Shown here piece after piece: positions 23,162 through 30,597 of a stretch of 31,362 nucleotides of DNA (the stretch's first letter is position 1; the number at the start of each line of letters is the position of its first letter). The notes beneath the pieces were generated by a model. The model did no database searches, had not been told where the DNA came from, and saw only the letters and a program-made list of their open reading frames with translations. The position numbers and the translations under genes are program-made. Origin of the DNA: a bacterium (GTDB lineage Bacteria; Babelota; Babeliae; Babelales; JABDEC01); the NCBI GenBank assembly GCA_947481115.1, contig CANKEI010000004.1, positions 1-31,362 on the forward strand, written 5' to 3'.

Positions 23162-23674
23162 ATGAGAGCAAGTAAATATACTAAAGAAACTATTAATACT
23201 CTGGGCATCGCTGAACAGCGTAATTTTCCAGATTTTGCCGCTGGTGACACTATTGCAGTGTCAGTGAGAATCTTAGAAGGCGATAAAGAACGCATTCAGG
23301 TTTTCCAAGGTGACGTGATCGCAATTCATACTAATGGAATTTCTTCTACATTTACAGTACGTAAATTAGGCGCAAATAACATTTTTATTGAACGTATTTT
23401 TCCATATTATGCACCAGTAATTAGCTCAATTGAATTTATTCGCAAGGGTAAAGTTCGTCGTGCTAAATTGTTCTATGTGCGTGATCGTGTTGGTAAAGCA
23501 GCTAGAATTGCAGAAGATATTCAGACTAGAGAGCAAAAAATGGCTCGTGCTGAAATTGGACGTAATAAGTCTGCTGTAGCTGAACAATTGGCACAAGCAT
23601 CTAAAGCGGTTCAGGCAATTGAATCGGTTGAAGTTAGTGCGCCTGAAGTAGATTCAGATAACACAGCTGAGTAA
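23162..23674 (+). CDS. rplS: 50S ribosomal protein L19 with C-terminal extension
   Basis: L19 lies at the 30S-50S interface. The core (residues 1-~115) is typical: FPDFAAGDTIAVSVRILEGDKERIQVFQGDVIAI, GISSTFTVRKLGANNIFIERIFPYYAPVISSIEFIRKGKVRRAKLFYVRDRVGKAARI. The protein is 170 residues long, about 55 more than usual; the extra C-terminal part is first basic/helical (REQKMARAEIGRNKSAVAEQLAQASK) and ends acidic (VEVSAPEVDSDNTAE). AGAGGG eight bases before the ATG supports the start. A strong terminator follows. Confidence 0.95.
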   Translation: MRASKYTKETINTLGIAEQRNFPDFAAGDTIAVSVRILEGDKERIQVFQGDVIAIHTNGISSTFTVRKLGANNIFIERIFPYYAPVISSIEFIRKGKVRRAKLFYVRDRVGKAARIAEDIQTREQKMARAEIGRNKSAVAEQLAQASKAVQAIESVEVSAPEVDSDNTAE

Positions 23675-23712
23675 TTTTAAGTTCTAAATAATTTTAAATT
23701 TTTTAGAAAACA

Positions 23713-23753
23713 AAATAGCTGGAATATGAGTTAGTCTCATACTCCAGCTATTT
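23713..23753. terminator. Strong intrinsic terminator after rplS (likely bidirectional)
   Basis: AAATAGCTGGA (23713-23723) pairs perfectly with TCCAGCTATTT (23743-23753); after one A-C mismatch, TATGAG pairs with CTCATA around a five-base loop. The flanking A and T runs let it work on both strands, ending rplS and the convergent small-protein cluster. Confidence 0.88.
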
Positions 23754-23772
23754 CTATTACTCGATTTTTAAA

Positions 23773-23946
23773 TTAATAGACCGAGTCGTAATCGTAAGTT
23801 CTAGCTGGTAATTGACGTCGCATATTAGCTCTATTACGCATACTGTAACGTGTATAAGTATCTGCTAGTATATCTTGCGCCACTGATAGGCTAATTATAC
23901 TTACACTTACGGCAATTAAGACCCATAAATTTAAAAAGTTATTCAT
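23773..23946 (-). CDS. Tiny secreted protein (57 aa)
   Basis: A 57-residue frame below usual length cut-offs. It has a signal peptide (MNNFLNLWVLIAVSVSIISL, cleavage plausible after SVA near residue 23) and a mature part rich in Arg and Tyr (YTRYSMRNRANMRRQLP, then YDYDSVY). Its start overlaps the stop of the preceding gene by eight bases, the arrangement expected for translational coupling, and it ends just before the rplS terminator. These facts make it believable. Function unknown; it belongs with the four small exported proteins upstream on this strand. Confidence 0.62.
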   Translation of the reverse strand: MNNFLNLWVLIAVSVSIISLSVAQDILADTYTRYSMRNRANMRRQLPARTYDYDSVY

Positions 23947-24304
23947 ATGTTTCAGCAGTTTCTATATCTTCGACTTCGTGTAAATTACGTTGTATAGCAC
24001 GTTCTCCGCGACGTCTATTTCTGCGATTACCTCTTGGGCTATTATCTTGCAGATAAACAAATTGTTGCCCATTATAGATCATTGGTGATCCATTAGCATC
24101 ATAAACTACTTCTGGACTAGCTGGGTAATTATTGGTGACATAAACTCGATCGCCACGATCCCTACTAGCAGCACTGGCGATTACCGAGGCGCCAATTAAG
24201 CCACCAGCGATACCCCAACCAGCCCCACCAGCTTTAATTTCCGAGATCGCTAAACTAGCCATGCTAATCGCAACTATCGTTAATAAGCTTAAACTTTTTT
24301 TCAT
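23939..24304 (-). CDS. Small secreted Gly-rich protein, unknown function
   Basis: A 121-residue protein; the ATG at 24304 with GGGAG eight bases upstream is preferred to one five codons earlier. Signal peptide MKKSLSLLTIVAISMASLAIS is followed by SEIKAGGAGWGIAGGLIGASVIASAA, a glycine-zipper-like hydrophobic segment, then YVTNNYPASPEVVYDANGSP and a basic Arg-rich stretch with an acidic end. The start of the mature part (SEIKAG.GAG) resembles SEITAKWGAGGAFVGG of the next protein upstream, so the two are probably paralogs. Gly-zippers often sit in or on membranes; the role here is unknown. Confidence 0.72.
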   Translation of the reverse strand: MKKSLSLLTIVAISMASLAISEIKAGGAGWGIAGGLIGASVIASAASRDRGDRVYVTNNYPASPEVVYDANGSPMIYNGQQFVYLQDNSPRGNRRNRRRGERAIQRNLHEVEDIETAETYE

Positions 24305-24382
24305 ACTAGTATCTCCCAAAAATTAATTAACTAATAAACCAAATTATGTTTTAAGCTCGTTTTTAAATTACGGTTTTTATAA

Positions 24383-24796
24383 TTATCTATATCCACGCCC
24401 ATTACGGTAATAATGATGGTGTGCATGATGCTGTCGCATATGGTGTCTACGGCGATAGCCACTGCTACGGCGCCAGCCATAGGCATAATTATTCCAGGCT
24501 GGGCCATAACCATCATAGCCACCATAATAACCATCATAGGCGACTGGGTATGGTTCCCAATAAGGGCTACTATAGCCATAGTCATAGTAACCGTATGGAT
24601 CATAATAACCAGTGCTATAAACTACGGTAGTATGGTCAGAATTATTAATCGCTGCAGCTGCTAAGCCACCCAACGCTAATCCACCCACAAAAGCACCACC
24701 AGCGCCCCATTTAGCTGTTATTTCCGAGCTCATAGAGCTGCTGATAATTAGTGCTAATAAAAATATGCGCTGTTTAAGCTTTTTCGATAACTCCAT
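24383..24796 (-). CDS. Small secreted Gly-zipper protein with Tyr/Gly- and His-rich tail
   Basis: A 137-residue protein if started at the ATG at 24796, with GGAGG 11 bases upstream. A signal peptide (RIFLLALIISSSMSS) leads into WGAGGAFVGGLALGGLAAAAI, a glycine zipper. Residues ~60-108 are extraordinarily Tyr-, Gly- and Pro-rich (YYDPYGYYDYGYSSPYW and similar), and the C terminus is basic and His-rich (RRRHHMRQHHAHHHYYR). The His cluster could bind metal; Tyr/Gly-rich tails are typical of disordered, sticky or surface-coating proteins. This is inference. Paralog of its downstream neighbour by the shared zipper. The antisense frames here are shadows of its biased composition. Confidence 0.75.
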   Translation of the reverse strand: MELSKKLKQRIFLLALIISSSMSSEITAKWGAGGAFVGGLALGGLAAAAINNSDHTTVVYSTGYYDPYGYYDYGYSSPYWEPYPVAYDGYYGGYDGYGPAWNNYAYGWRRSSGYRRRHHMRQHHAHHHYYRNGRGYR

Positions 24797-24856
24797 AAGT
24801 AAAATAACCTCCATTTCCCCCACTAAAATTTAAAAATATTAAATTTAGTTTAATAA

Positions 24857-25108
24857 TTAGTAACGTCGTGTTACCACTACTTCTTCTCTTTCAGTATCAG
24901 GACGAATTAAATGGTGACGACGTGTTGTATAGCGTTTTTCAACGACATAACCATCACGGCCGTCACGATTAACCACTGGACGCTCATCTACATAAACAGT
25001 ATCGCTGTGATAAGTGTCAGGGTCAAAGACGTCTAATAGGCCAGCGTTAGCTACACTTGATAAACTGCTTAGCACTACTAGTGCTGAAAATAAATATAAT
25101 TTGTTCAT
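24857..25108 (-). CDS. Small secreted charged protein
   Basis: An 83-residue protein; ATG at 25108 has a canonical GGAGG five bases upstream. The signal peptide (MNKLYLFSALVVLSSLSSVANA) is clean. The mature part is highly charged with an alternating pattern: FDPDTYHSDTVYVDERPVV, then RDGRDGYVVEKRYTTRRHH and REEVVVTRRY, suggesting short beta strands. No Cys. One of five small exported proteins in a row on this strand; function unknown. Confidence 0.72.
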   Translation of the reverse strand: MNKLYLFSALVVLSSLSSVANAGLLDVFDPDTYHSDTVYVDERPVVNRDGRDGYVVEKRYTTRRHHLIRPDTEREEVVVTRRY

Positions 25109-25166
25109 ACGGACCTCCAATAAATAAAATAAAAAATATAACCCAAAATAATTACTAAAAAATTTA

Positions 25167-25556
25167 CTATTCTAAATTACTATTCTTAGCAGAATATCTA
25201 TTCTGTCTTAACAAGCGCTTTTCGCGGTGATTACTCTGTTCTCGATGGTGTTTATTATGCTTATTATGATGCTCACGCTGTGCTTCAACCTTAGAGTGCA
25301 TATAACGCTTAGCAGCTGGGCCATATTCAGTGTCGATATCGAGGTCATGCTCGCCACGCGCTCGATCATGTCTGCTGTGTATATAATGCCCAAGTACTAA
25401 AAAAGCTATAAATCCACCAATAATTCCACCAGCAGCTGCACCAGCACTAAAGGCTTTAGCCGGCTGCTCGATAGCTAGTAAGCTAACTAATAAAACTAGA
25501 GTTGCACACTTAGTTAAATTTTTACTGGCTAGTTGTAACTTGTGAGTAAAAATCAT
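25167..25556 (-). CDS. Small secreted/membrane protein with His-rich tail
   Basis: A 129-residue protein, ATG at 25556 with GGTGG nine bases upstream. The signal or anchor (ATLVLLVSLLAIEQPAKA, ending near residue 35) is followed by a Gly/Ala-rich hydrophobic segment (AGAAAGGIIGGFIAFLVLG) and then a strongly charged tail with many His, Lys, Arg and Glu (HHNKHNKHHREQSNHREKR). It shares the general plan of the neighbouring Gly-zipper proteins: signal, Gly-rich hydrophobic block, charged tail. Its upstream 303-bp gap is the divergent promoter region shared with the Cys-rich gene at 25860. Confidence 0.7.
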   Translation of the reverse strand: MIFTHKLQLASKNLTKCATLVLLVSLLAIEQPAKAFSAGAAAGGIIGGFIAFLVLGHYIHSRHDRARGEHDLDIDTEYGPAAKRYMHSKVEAQREHHNKHNKHHREQSNHREKRLLRQNRYSAKNSNLE

Positions 25557-25859
25557 GAACTATTACCACCCATTTTTATTAGCTAAAATATTACTAACAA
25601 TTTATAGGTTAATAGAGTTAATGGCCTAAAAACAAGGGTTTTCTTAATATTTTTGATTTACAGGTTTATTTTTGAAGTTTAATTTAAGATTTGGCTCCAG
25701 ATCGCTATTTGCAACAAAAAATAATCAAACTCTTCTTTCTCCCCCCCCCTCTGTTAAGCTATAGTTACTAATAGAATTAGTAGATCGTTAATAAAAAATA
25801 GTAAATATAAGTAATAAAAAGCGATCGGTTCTATAAGTGTTTTAATGGAGGGTACTTCT
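25557..25859. promoter_or_regulatory. Divergent intergenic region with C9 homopolymer
   Basis: This gap separates the minus-strand small-protein cluster from the Cys-rich gene at 25860. A run of nine C (25741-25749), striking in such AT-rich DNA, lies about 110 bp before the ATG. A TATAGT (25760-25765) eleven bases after the run could be a -10 box, so the run would fall within the promoter spacer. No RNA gene or reading frame was seen. Confidence 0.4.
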
Positions 25860-26105
25860 ATGAAGAAGTTACTATTAAGTTTAGTTTTGTTGTCGAGCTC
25901 ATTGAGCTTGGTAGCTGCTAAGGGCGATTACCCATGTGATAACGATGGTAATCGATGTAAGCAAGTTGACAATCAAAAAGCGTCTAGACATTGGGCAATT
26001 GGTTTTTGCGAAGGGGGTCAATGTTGTACTGATGATGGTTATGGTTTTAAATGGTGCCAAGATAGTTTCTTAGGTGAATACCAATTACCACATGGAGTAT
26101 ATTGA
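25860..26105 (+). CDS. Small secreted Cys-rich protein
   Basis: An 81-residue protein starting at ATG 25860; GGAGG eight bases upstream decides the start over the ATG five codons earlier. Signal peptide MKKLLLSLVLLSSSLSLVAA is clear. The mature part has six Cys (C..C..C..CC..C: DYPCDNDGNRCKQ, GFCEGGQCCTDDG, FKWCQD), compatible with three disulfides, plus many Asp and Gly. The CC pattern recalls the Cys-rich modules of the 8730-10343 protein, without convincing homology. It lies downstream of a C9 tract and is convergent with murC. Confidence 0.72.
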   Translation: MKKLLLSLVLLSSSLSLVAAKGDYPCDNDGNRCKQVDNQKASRHWAIGFCEGGQCCTDDGYGFKWCQDSFLGEYQLPHGVY

Positions 26106-26115
26106 GTTTGATTTT

Positions 26116-27513
26116 TTAAGTCAGGATTTTAGCGATTTTATTAACCTGGCCGGCACCGAGAAGTAAAATTAAATCATCCGGGGCGACTTGGTCTTTGAGC
26201 TGGTTAATAATAGTGTTAAAGTCTTGATCGATCGGTAAATAGGTAACCTGTAATTTAGGGTTAGCTATTTGCAATTCTGAAACTAATCGAGCGCCGGTAA
26301 CATTTGGGATCGGCGCTTCGCTTGCGGGATAAATATCAGTAATAATCAAATTATCGACCGGATAATTCACAAATGTATCAATAAATTGCTGCCAAAGTTT
26401 ATCTGTGCGTGTGTATCTATGCGGCTGAAAAACTACGTGTAGCTTATTTTTAGCGCGTTTGCGAGCGACTAGTAAAGTATTCATGATCTCATTGGGATGA
26501 TGCCCATAGTCGTCAAAAACTTCGGCGCCTCTAAAGTTACCGTGGTAAGAAAATCTACGTTGAATACCCTTAAAGTTTTTAAGGGCGTTAGCGATAATAT
26601 TAAACTTAATATCGAGATCGAGTGCAACGGTTACGGCAGCTAGGGCGTTTAGAATGTTGTGCCTGCCGGGCATGTTTACTTGTAATTCGCCTAGTTTTAT
26701 ATTCCCCAGTTTTAGATCTTTTTTCCAAACGATACAAGCCGAATGGGCTGTTTCTAGTTTAATCTCAGTAGCATAAATATCAGCATCTGGAGTCGTGCCA
26801 TAACGTAGGGTACGTACCAGTGGTAATGGTAAAATAGAACGGATATTAGCGTCATCGATACAAACAATTGCTTTGCCATAAAATGGGAGATTGTTAAGAA
26901 ATTGCTTAAACGTATCTTTGATATCGTCTAGATCTTTATAAGTTTCTAAATGTTCGAGATCTATATTAGTGACCACTGCAATAGTGCTTTGTAAATGTAA
27001 AAGTGAGCGATCACTTTCGTCGGCTTCGGCCACCAAAAAGTCACCAGCGCCCAGTTGAGCGTTGGTAGAAATGCTTTTTAGATGGCCGCCAATAATCACC
27101 GTTGGGTTCATGCCAGCCTCGATTAAAACCTGGGAAACCATAGAGGTCGTGGTAGTTTTACCATGAGCGCCTGTGATTGAGATGCCGTACTTGGTGCGCA
27201 TTAATTCAGCTAGCATGACTGCCCGCGGTATAATTGGAATATTTCGTGCTTGCGCAGCTAAAATCTCTGGATTATCAGATTTAATGGCGGAAGAATATAC
27301 TAGGATTTCAATGCTGCTATCTGTACAAATTGCCGAACAATGCTGTGTGCCAATTTGACAACCAATATCGATTAGTTCTTGTACGCTTTGTTGATCTGAG
27401 CTTAAATCGCAACCAGAGATCGTATAGCCTTGATATTTAAGAATCTTAGCGATTCCACTCATACCAATGCCGCCGATGCCCATAAAATGAATGTGTGCCT
27501 TCTTGAGGTACAT
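26116..27513 (-). CDS. murC: UDP-N-acetylmuramate-L-alanine ligase
   Basis: Cytoplasmic enzyme adding the first amino acid (L-Ala) to UDP-MurNAc in peptidoglycan synthesis. Full length, 465 residues. N-terminal UDP-binding HFMGIGGIGMSGIAKIL; Walker-type ATP loop TGAHGKTTTTSMV; central IGGHLKSI, VAEADESDRSLLHL and NIDLEHLE; C-terminal DDYGHHPNEI and QPHRYTRT, all diagnostic of MurC. The ATG is preceded by only a weak GGGAAA. It is alone among murein genes here; its 3' end converges on the Cys-rich protein gene. Confidence 0.96.
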   Translation of the reverse strand: MYLKKAHIHFMGIGGIGMSGIAKILKYQGYTISGCDLSSDQQSVQELIDIGCQIGTQHCSAICTDSSIEILVYSSAIKSDNPEILAAQARNIPIIPRAVMLAELMRTKYGISITGAHGKTTTTSMVSQVLIEAGMNPTVIIGGHLKSISTNAQLGAGDFLVAEADESDRSLLHLQSTIAVVTNIDLEHLETYKDLDDIKDTFKQFLNNLPFYGKAIVCIDDANIRSILPLPLVRTLRYGTTPDADIYATEIKLETAHSACIVWKKDLKLGNIKLGELQVNMPGRHNILNALAAVTVALDLDIKFNIIANALKNFKGIQRRFSYHGNFRGAEVFDDYGHHPNEIMNTLLVARKRAKNKLHVVFQPHRYTRTDKLWQQFIDTFVNYPVDNLIITDIYPASEAPIPNVTGARLVSELQIANPKLQVTYLPIDQDFNTIINQLKDQVAPDDLILLLGAGQVNKIAKILT

Positions 27514-27599
27514 GTTTGCAATTTCCCATAGCTAGTAAATTCTTAAACCAATAAATTAGAAAACTAGTAAATTATAAAAACTAATAAATTTATTTGGTT

Positions 27600-27980
27600 T
27601 TATAATAACTCTTTTAATTTAGCAAGCTTATCTTTAAGTTCAATAAATTGTTCCAAAATTTCTTTATTATCAGTAGTTTTGGCTAATTTATTAATTTCTG
27701 ATTCAAAAGTAGTTGTTTTAGACGGAATAATAAACTCAGCGTTATCACGACGTTTTTTCAACTCTAACTTTGCGCCAGCAATTGTAAACTTTTTACGATA
27801 CAAAAGATCTTTAATTAGTTCAAAGCGCTTTAGCTCTTTTTCTTGATAGAAGCGTTGTCCTCCTTGAGAACGAGCTGGTTTGATGCCAAACTCTTTTTCC
27901 CAGAAGCGAATTACGAACTGTTCGACACCAATTTTGCCGGCCAATTCACCAATTCTGAACTTGCGTTTTTCCATTCTCAT
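27600..27980 (-). CDS. MerR-type helix-turn-helix regulator
   Basis: A 126-residue protein with an N-terminal MerR winged helix-turn-helix: FRIGELAGKIGVEQFVIRFWEKEFGI and GGQRFYQEKELKRFELIKDLLYRKKFTIAGAKLEL, where the RFY motif and the following helix are typical. The rest is a coiled-coil-like helix (residues ~85-126) for dimerisation; no Cys or effector domain is evident, as in the short MerR-like proteins found next to housekeeping genes. GGAG seven bases before the ATG fixes the start. It is divergent from yidC and so might regulate it or itself. Confidence 0.88.
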   Translation of the reverse strand: MRMEKRKFRIGELAGKIGVEQFVIRFWEKEFGIKPARSQGGQRFYQEKELKRFELIKDLLYRKKFTIAGAKLELKKRRDNAEFIIPSKTTTFESEINKLAKTTDNKEILEQFIELKDKLAKLKELL

Positions 27981-28058
27981 AAAATATCTCCTTTAGTTTG
28001 CGGTTTTCGATCCAATTTTTTAGATTATCAGTTATACTATATTATTGTATGGCTATTT

Positions 28059-28064
28059 TATAAT
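28059..28064 (+). promoter_or_regulatory. Candidate -10 box for yidC
   Basis: A perfect TATAAT lies about 80 bp before the yidC ATG in the merR-yidC divergent region. No convincing -35 box was found. Confidence 0.35.
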
Positions 28065-28145
28065 ATCAATACCACAAGATACTAAATTTGTTACTTTTTT
28101 AAACAAATTAATAACGTGGCACTGTAAGTTAAAGGTTTAAACACT

Positions 28146-29840
28146 ATGAATTTCAGGAATTTGTTAATTCCCCTATTATTATCTATTACTACGGTCTTAT
28201 TGTTAAGACAATTTTTTAATATTGATAAAAATAAGCTCGATAGTTCACAAATTCAATCTGGTACTGATCATATCGCACCTACGGCAGACGATCAAGATTT
28301 AATGAAAGATGTTCATCGACGTTTGAAGTTTGAAGTCGATTTTATCGATGATGAACCGGTAGTTCCAGTAGTTAAAACTGCGATAGAAACTGAGTTTGCC
28401 CGTTATAGCTTCTCTAGTGAAGGCGCGGCACTTGAGTCTGCTGAATTAAAACATGATATCAATGGTCAAGCAGATCAAGCAGTTTGGCTTGATGTAGTTA
28501 AAGCACAGGCGCGTGAAGATCGCTGCTTTTTGTTGGCTTTCGAAAATAAGACCCCCTACAACTATCGTTTAGTGTCACATGATCAGAATTTAGTTAATCA
28601 GGCTAATAGCGATAATAGTAGTGCTAAAGTAGCAGTTTGCGATGCTAAAGATGTTTTTGAGACGCTAACTTATCAAGCTGATTTTGCAACAGGTACGGTT
28701 ACTAAGAAATTTTATGTGTATAAGCGCTTATGTCGCTTAGATTTAGAGATTAGCTTAGAATTAAATAATAATTTAAGTAAAAACAATTCCAAACATAGTA
28801 AGAATAATAATAATAAATTAGAGCCAATGCGTTTGCGTTTGTTTGTGCCAGCACCACAAACTACTGATCAGCGCGATATTGTTAAGGGTGTATTTAATTA
28901 TCGTGGGGCAATTCAAAAACGCGATCGTGATAAATTAGCCGGCAGCTATTGGGCTAATCCAAGCACTTTTGGTGCTGAGACGCATTACTTTATTACGGCA
29001 ATGGTACGTGATTTAAATCATTTCACACAGCGTGGATTTTATAACTTTGTCGGCTTAGCTAGTGCGACCGCCATTTTAGAAACGCGGGCTTTAGATCAGG
29101 TATTAGATCAAGCTACTAAATTTAGGCTGGAATTTTATTTAGGGCCTAAAAAAGTAAGTACAATTGCCGCAGTTGAGCCTATATTAGAACAAGTTTTAGA
29201 ATATGGCATGCTGGCACCGTTAACTAAGTTGTTTTTTAATATTCTAAATTTCTTAGATAAATATACGCATAGTTATGGTTTGGCGATTATACTTTTAACT
29301 TTGTTATTAAAATTATTAATGTTGCCATTAAGTTTGCGTGCTGAACGGGCTAAGCAGTCACCTAAGCAAGAACTGGAGTATCAAAAGAAGTTAAAATATA
29401 TTCAGCAAAAATATAGTGACGATCGTGATGCATTGCTAGAAGCGCAAAATGAACTGATGCGTAAGCATAGTATGCCAGGTGGGATTATTGGTTGTTTGCC
29501 GATGTTATTGCAATTTCCGATTTTTATTTCGTTACGTGGCGTGTTGTCCAATTCAATTGAGCTATATCAAGCACCATTTTTGTGGATTCCGAACTTAACA
29601 GCGCAGGATCCATATTATATTTTGCCCCTATTGCTATGTGCAGCGACGATTATGTACTCGTCTAGTAGTAAATCTAGTGATCCTAAGCAGCGTTTAATTG
29701 GAATTATGATTGGACTGGTGTTCTGTTTCTTTATGTCTGGCTTTTCAGCTGGCTTAGTATTATATTTCTTAGTCAGTGCAAGCTTAGATATTTTAACAAC
29801 TACGATTTATAGAACGTTTTTTGCAAAACGAACAGTATAA
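28146..29840 (+). CDS. yidC: Membrane protein insertase YidC (Oxa1 family)
   Basis: A 564-residue insertase that integrates and folds inner-membrane proteins with or without SecYEG. N-terminal membrane anchor (LLIPLLLSITTVLLL, residues 5-19), then a long periplasmic domain (to about 360) with the proteobacterial-type pattern FARYSFSSEGAALESAELKH and FVGLASATAI, and the Oxa1 core: AIILLTLLLKLLMLPLSLRAERAKQSPK, GGIIGCLPMLLQFPIFISLRGVLSNSIEL, PLLLCAATIMY and the ending SAGLVLYFLVSASLDIL. An Asn/Lys-rich stretch (about residues 208-226) is low complexity. A large periplasmic domain suggests a Gram-negative cell. It lacks the usual neighbours rpmH and rnpA. Confidence 0.96.
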   Translation: MNFRNLLIPLLLSITTVLLLRQFFNIDKNKLDSSQIQSGTDHIAPTADDQDLMKDVHRRLKFEVDFIDDEPVVPVVKTAIETEFARYSFSSEGAALESAELKHDINGQADQAVWLDVVKAQAREDRCFLLAFENKTPYNYRLVSHDQNLVNQANSDNSSAKVAVCDAKDVFETLTYQADFATGTVTKKFYVYKRLCRLDLEISLELNNNLSKNNSKHSKNNNNKLEPMRLRLFVPAPQTTDQRDIVKGVFNYRGAIQKRDRDKLAGSYWANPSTFGAETHYFITAMVRDLNHFTQRGFYNFVGLASATAILETRALDQVLDQATKFRLEFYLGPKKVSTIAAVEPILEQVLEYGMLAPLTKLFFNILNFLDKYTHSYGLAIILLTLLLKLLMLPLSLRAERAKQSPKQELEYQKKLKYIQQKYSDDRDALLEAQNELMRKHSMPGGIIGCLPMLLQFPIFISLRGVLSNSIELYQAPFLWIPNLTAQDPYYILPLLLCAATIMYSSSSKSSDPKQRLIGIMIGLVFCFFMSGFSAGLVLYFLVSASLDILTTTIYRTFFAKRTV

Positions 29841-29866
29841 TTATTTAGTTTAGCGAGTAGGGTATT

Positions 29867-30460
29867 ATGAGTAATTTGCCGTCATTAGAAAATCTTTTGC
29901 GCTTGTTACAGCAGGTGCCCTACTTAGCTTCTAAAAATCTATATCGTGTAGCTAATTTTTTCTTAGAAGCAGATGATGCTAAAATTGAACAGTTCTGTCG
30001 GGCATTGAAAGAAGTTAAGCGTAATATTGCGGCCTGCGATACTTGCTTTGCTTGGCGCGAAAAAACCCAAAGTTGTGGCTATTGTGCTAATCCTAGACGT
30101 GATCAGGGCGTGATCTGTGTAATAGCTTCCTGGCAGGATCTTTTAGCTTTAGAGCGGACGCAGGGTTATCAGGGTGTTTATCACGTACTAGGTGGCTTAA
30201 TTTGTCCGTTAGAAGGGATTAGCCCGAGCGATTTGAAAATTACACAGCTGGTTCAGCGGGTTGCTCAAGGTGCTGAAATTGTCTTAGCGATTAGTCAGAC
30301 CCCTGAAGGTGAAGTTACTTCGGCTTATATCGCCGATAAATTGAAAAATTTGCCAGTAAAAATAACTTGTTTAGCACGCGGCGTGCCAGTAGGTTCGACT
30401 ATTGAGTATATGGATCGCGTGACTTTGTATAAAGCTTTATCAGAACGGCGCCCGTTTTAA
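29867..30460 (+). CDS. recR: Recombination mediator RecR
   Basis: A 197-residue RecR, which with RecF/RecO loads RecA on gapped DNA. N-terminal helix-hairpin-helix (LPSLENLLRLLQQVPYL), C4 zinc finger CDTC...CGYC (about residues 56-74; CxxC and CxxC both present), Toprim domain with VIASWQDLLALERTQGY and GGLICPLEGISPSDLKI, and the C-terminal helix with MDRVTLYKAL. AGGG precedes the ATG at good distance. It follows yidC by 26 bp. An intergenic palindromic element separates it from the pepP-like gene. Confidence 0.95.
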   Translation: MSNLPSLENLLRLLQQVPYLASKNLYRVANFFLEADDAKIEQFCRALKEVKRNIAACDTCFAWREKTQSCGYCANPRRDQGVICVIASWQDLLALERTQGYQGVYHVLGGLICPLEGISPSDLKITQLVQRVAQGAEIVLAISQTPEGEVTSAYIADKLKNLPVKITCLARGVPVGSTIEYMDRVTLYKALSERRPF

Positions 30461-30474
30461 TAAAAACTTCTAGC

Positions 30475-30541
30475 AAAACCCCTTGACTGTGCCCCAGACT
30501 TTGCTAAGAAGCTACGCTGGGCTTGCATCGGGGCGAGCGGG
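30475..30541 (+). repeat. GC-rich palindromic element between recR and pepP-like gene
   Basis: A GC-rich block that starts ACCCCTTGACT and ends CGGGGCGAGCGGGAA, matching the ends of the holA element (CCCCTCGACT ... CGGGGTGAGCGG). The central part holds a further inverted repeat (CCCAG ... CTGGG). It may be a variant with extra sequence in the loop. A weak A/T-rich stem follows (ATAGATT with AATCTAT at 30572-30578). Confidence 0.5.
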
Positions 30542-30597
30542 AAATAGATTATTGTATTAGCGCTATAAAAAAATCTATCTAAAAGAAAGAATATATC

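Noticed and set aside
24331..24664. Several long open frames on both strands (Met/Ile-rich or His/Asn-rich).
   Set aside because: They are antisense or shifted-frame shadows of the Tyr/Gly/His-biased gene at 24383-24796; no signal peptide or ribosome binding site.
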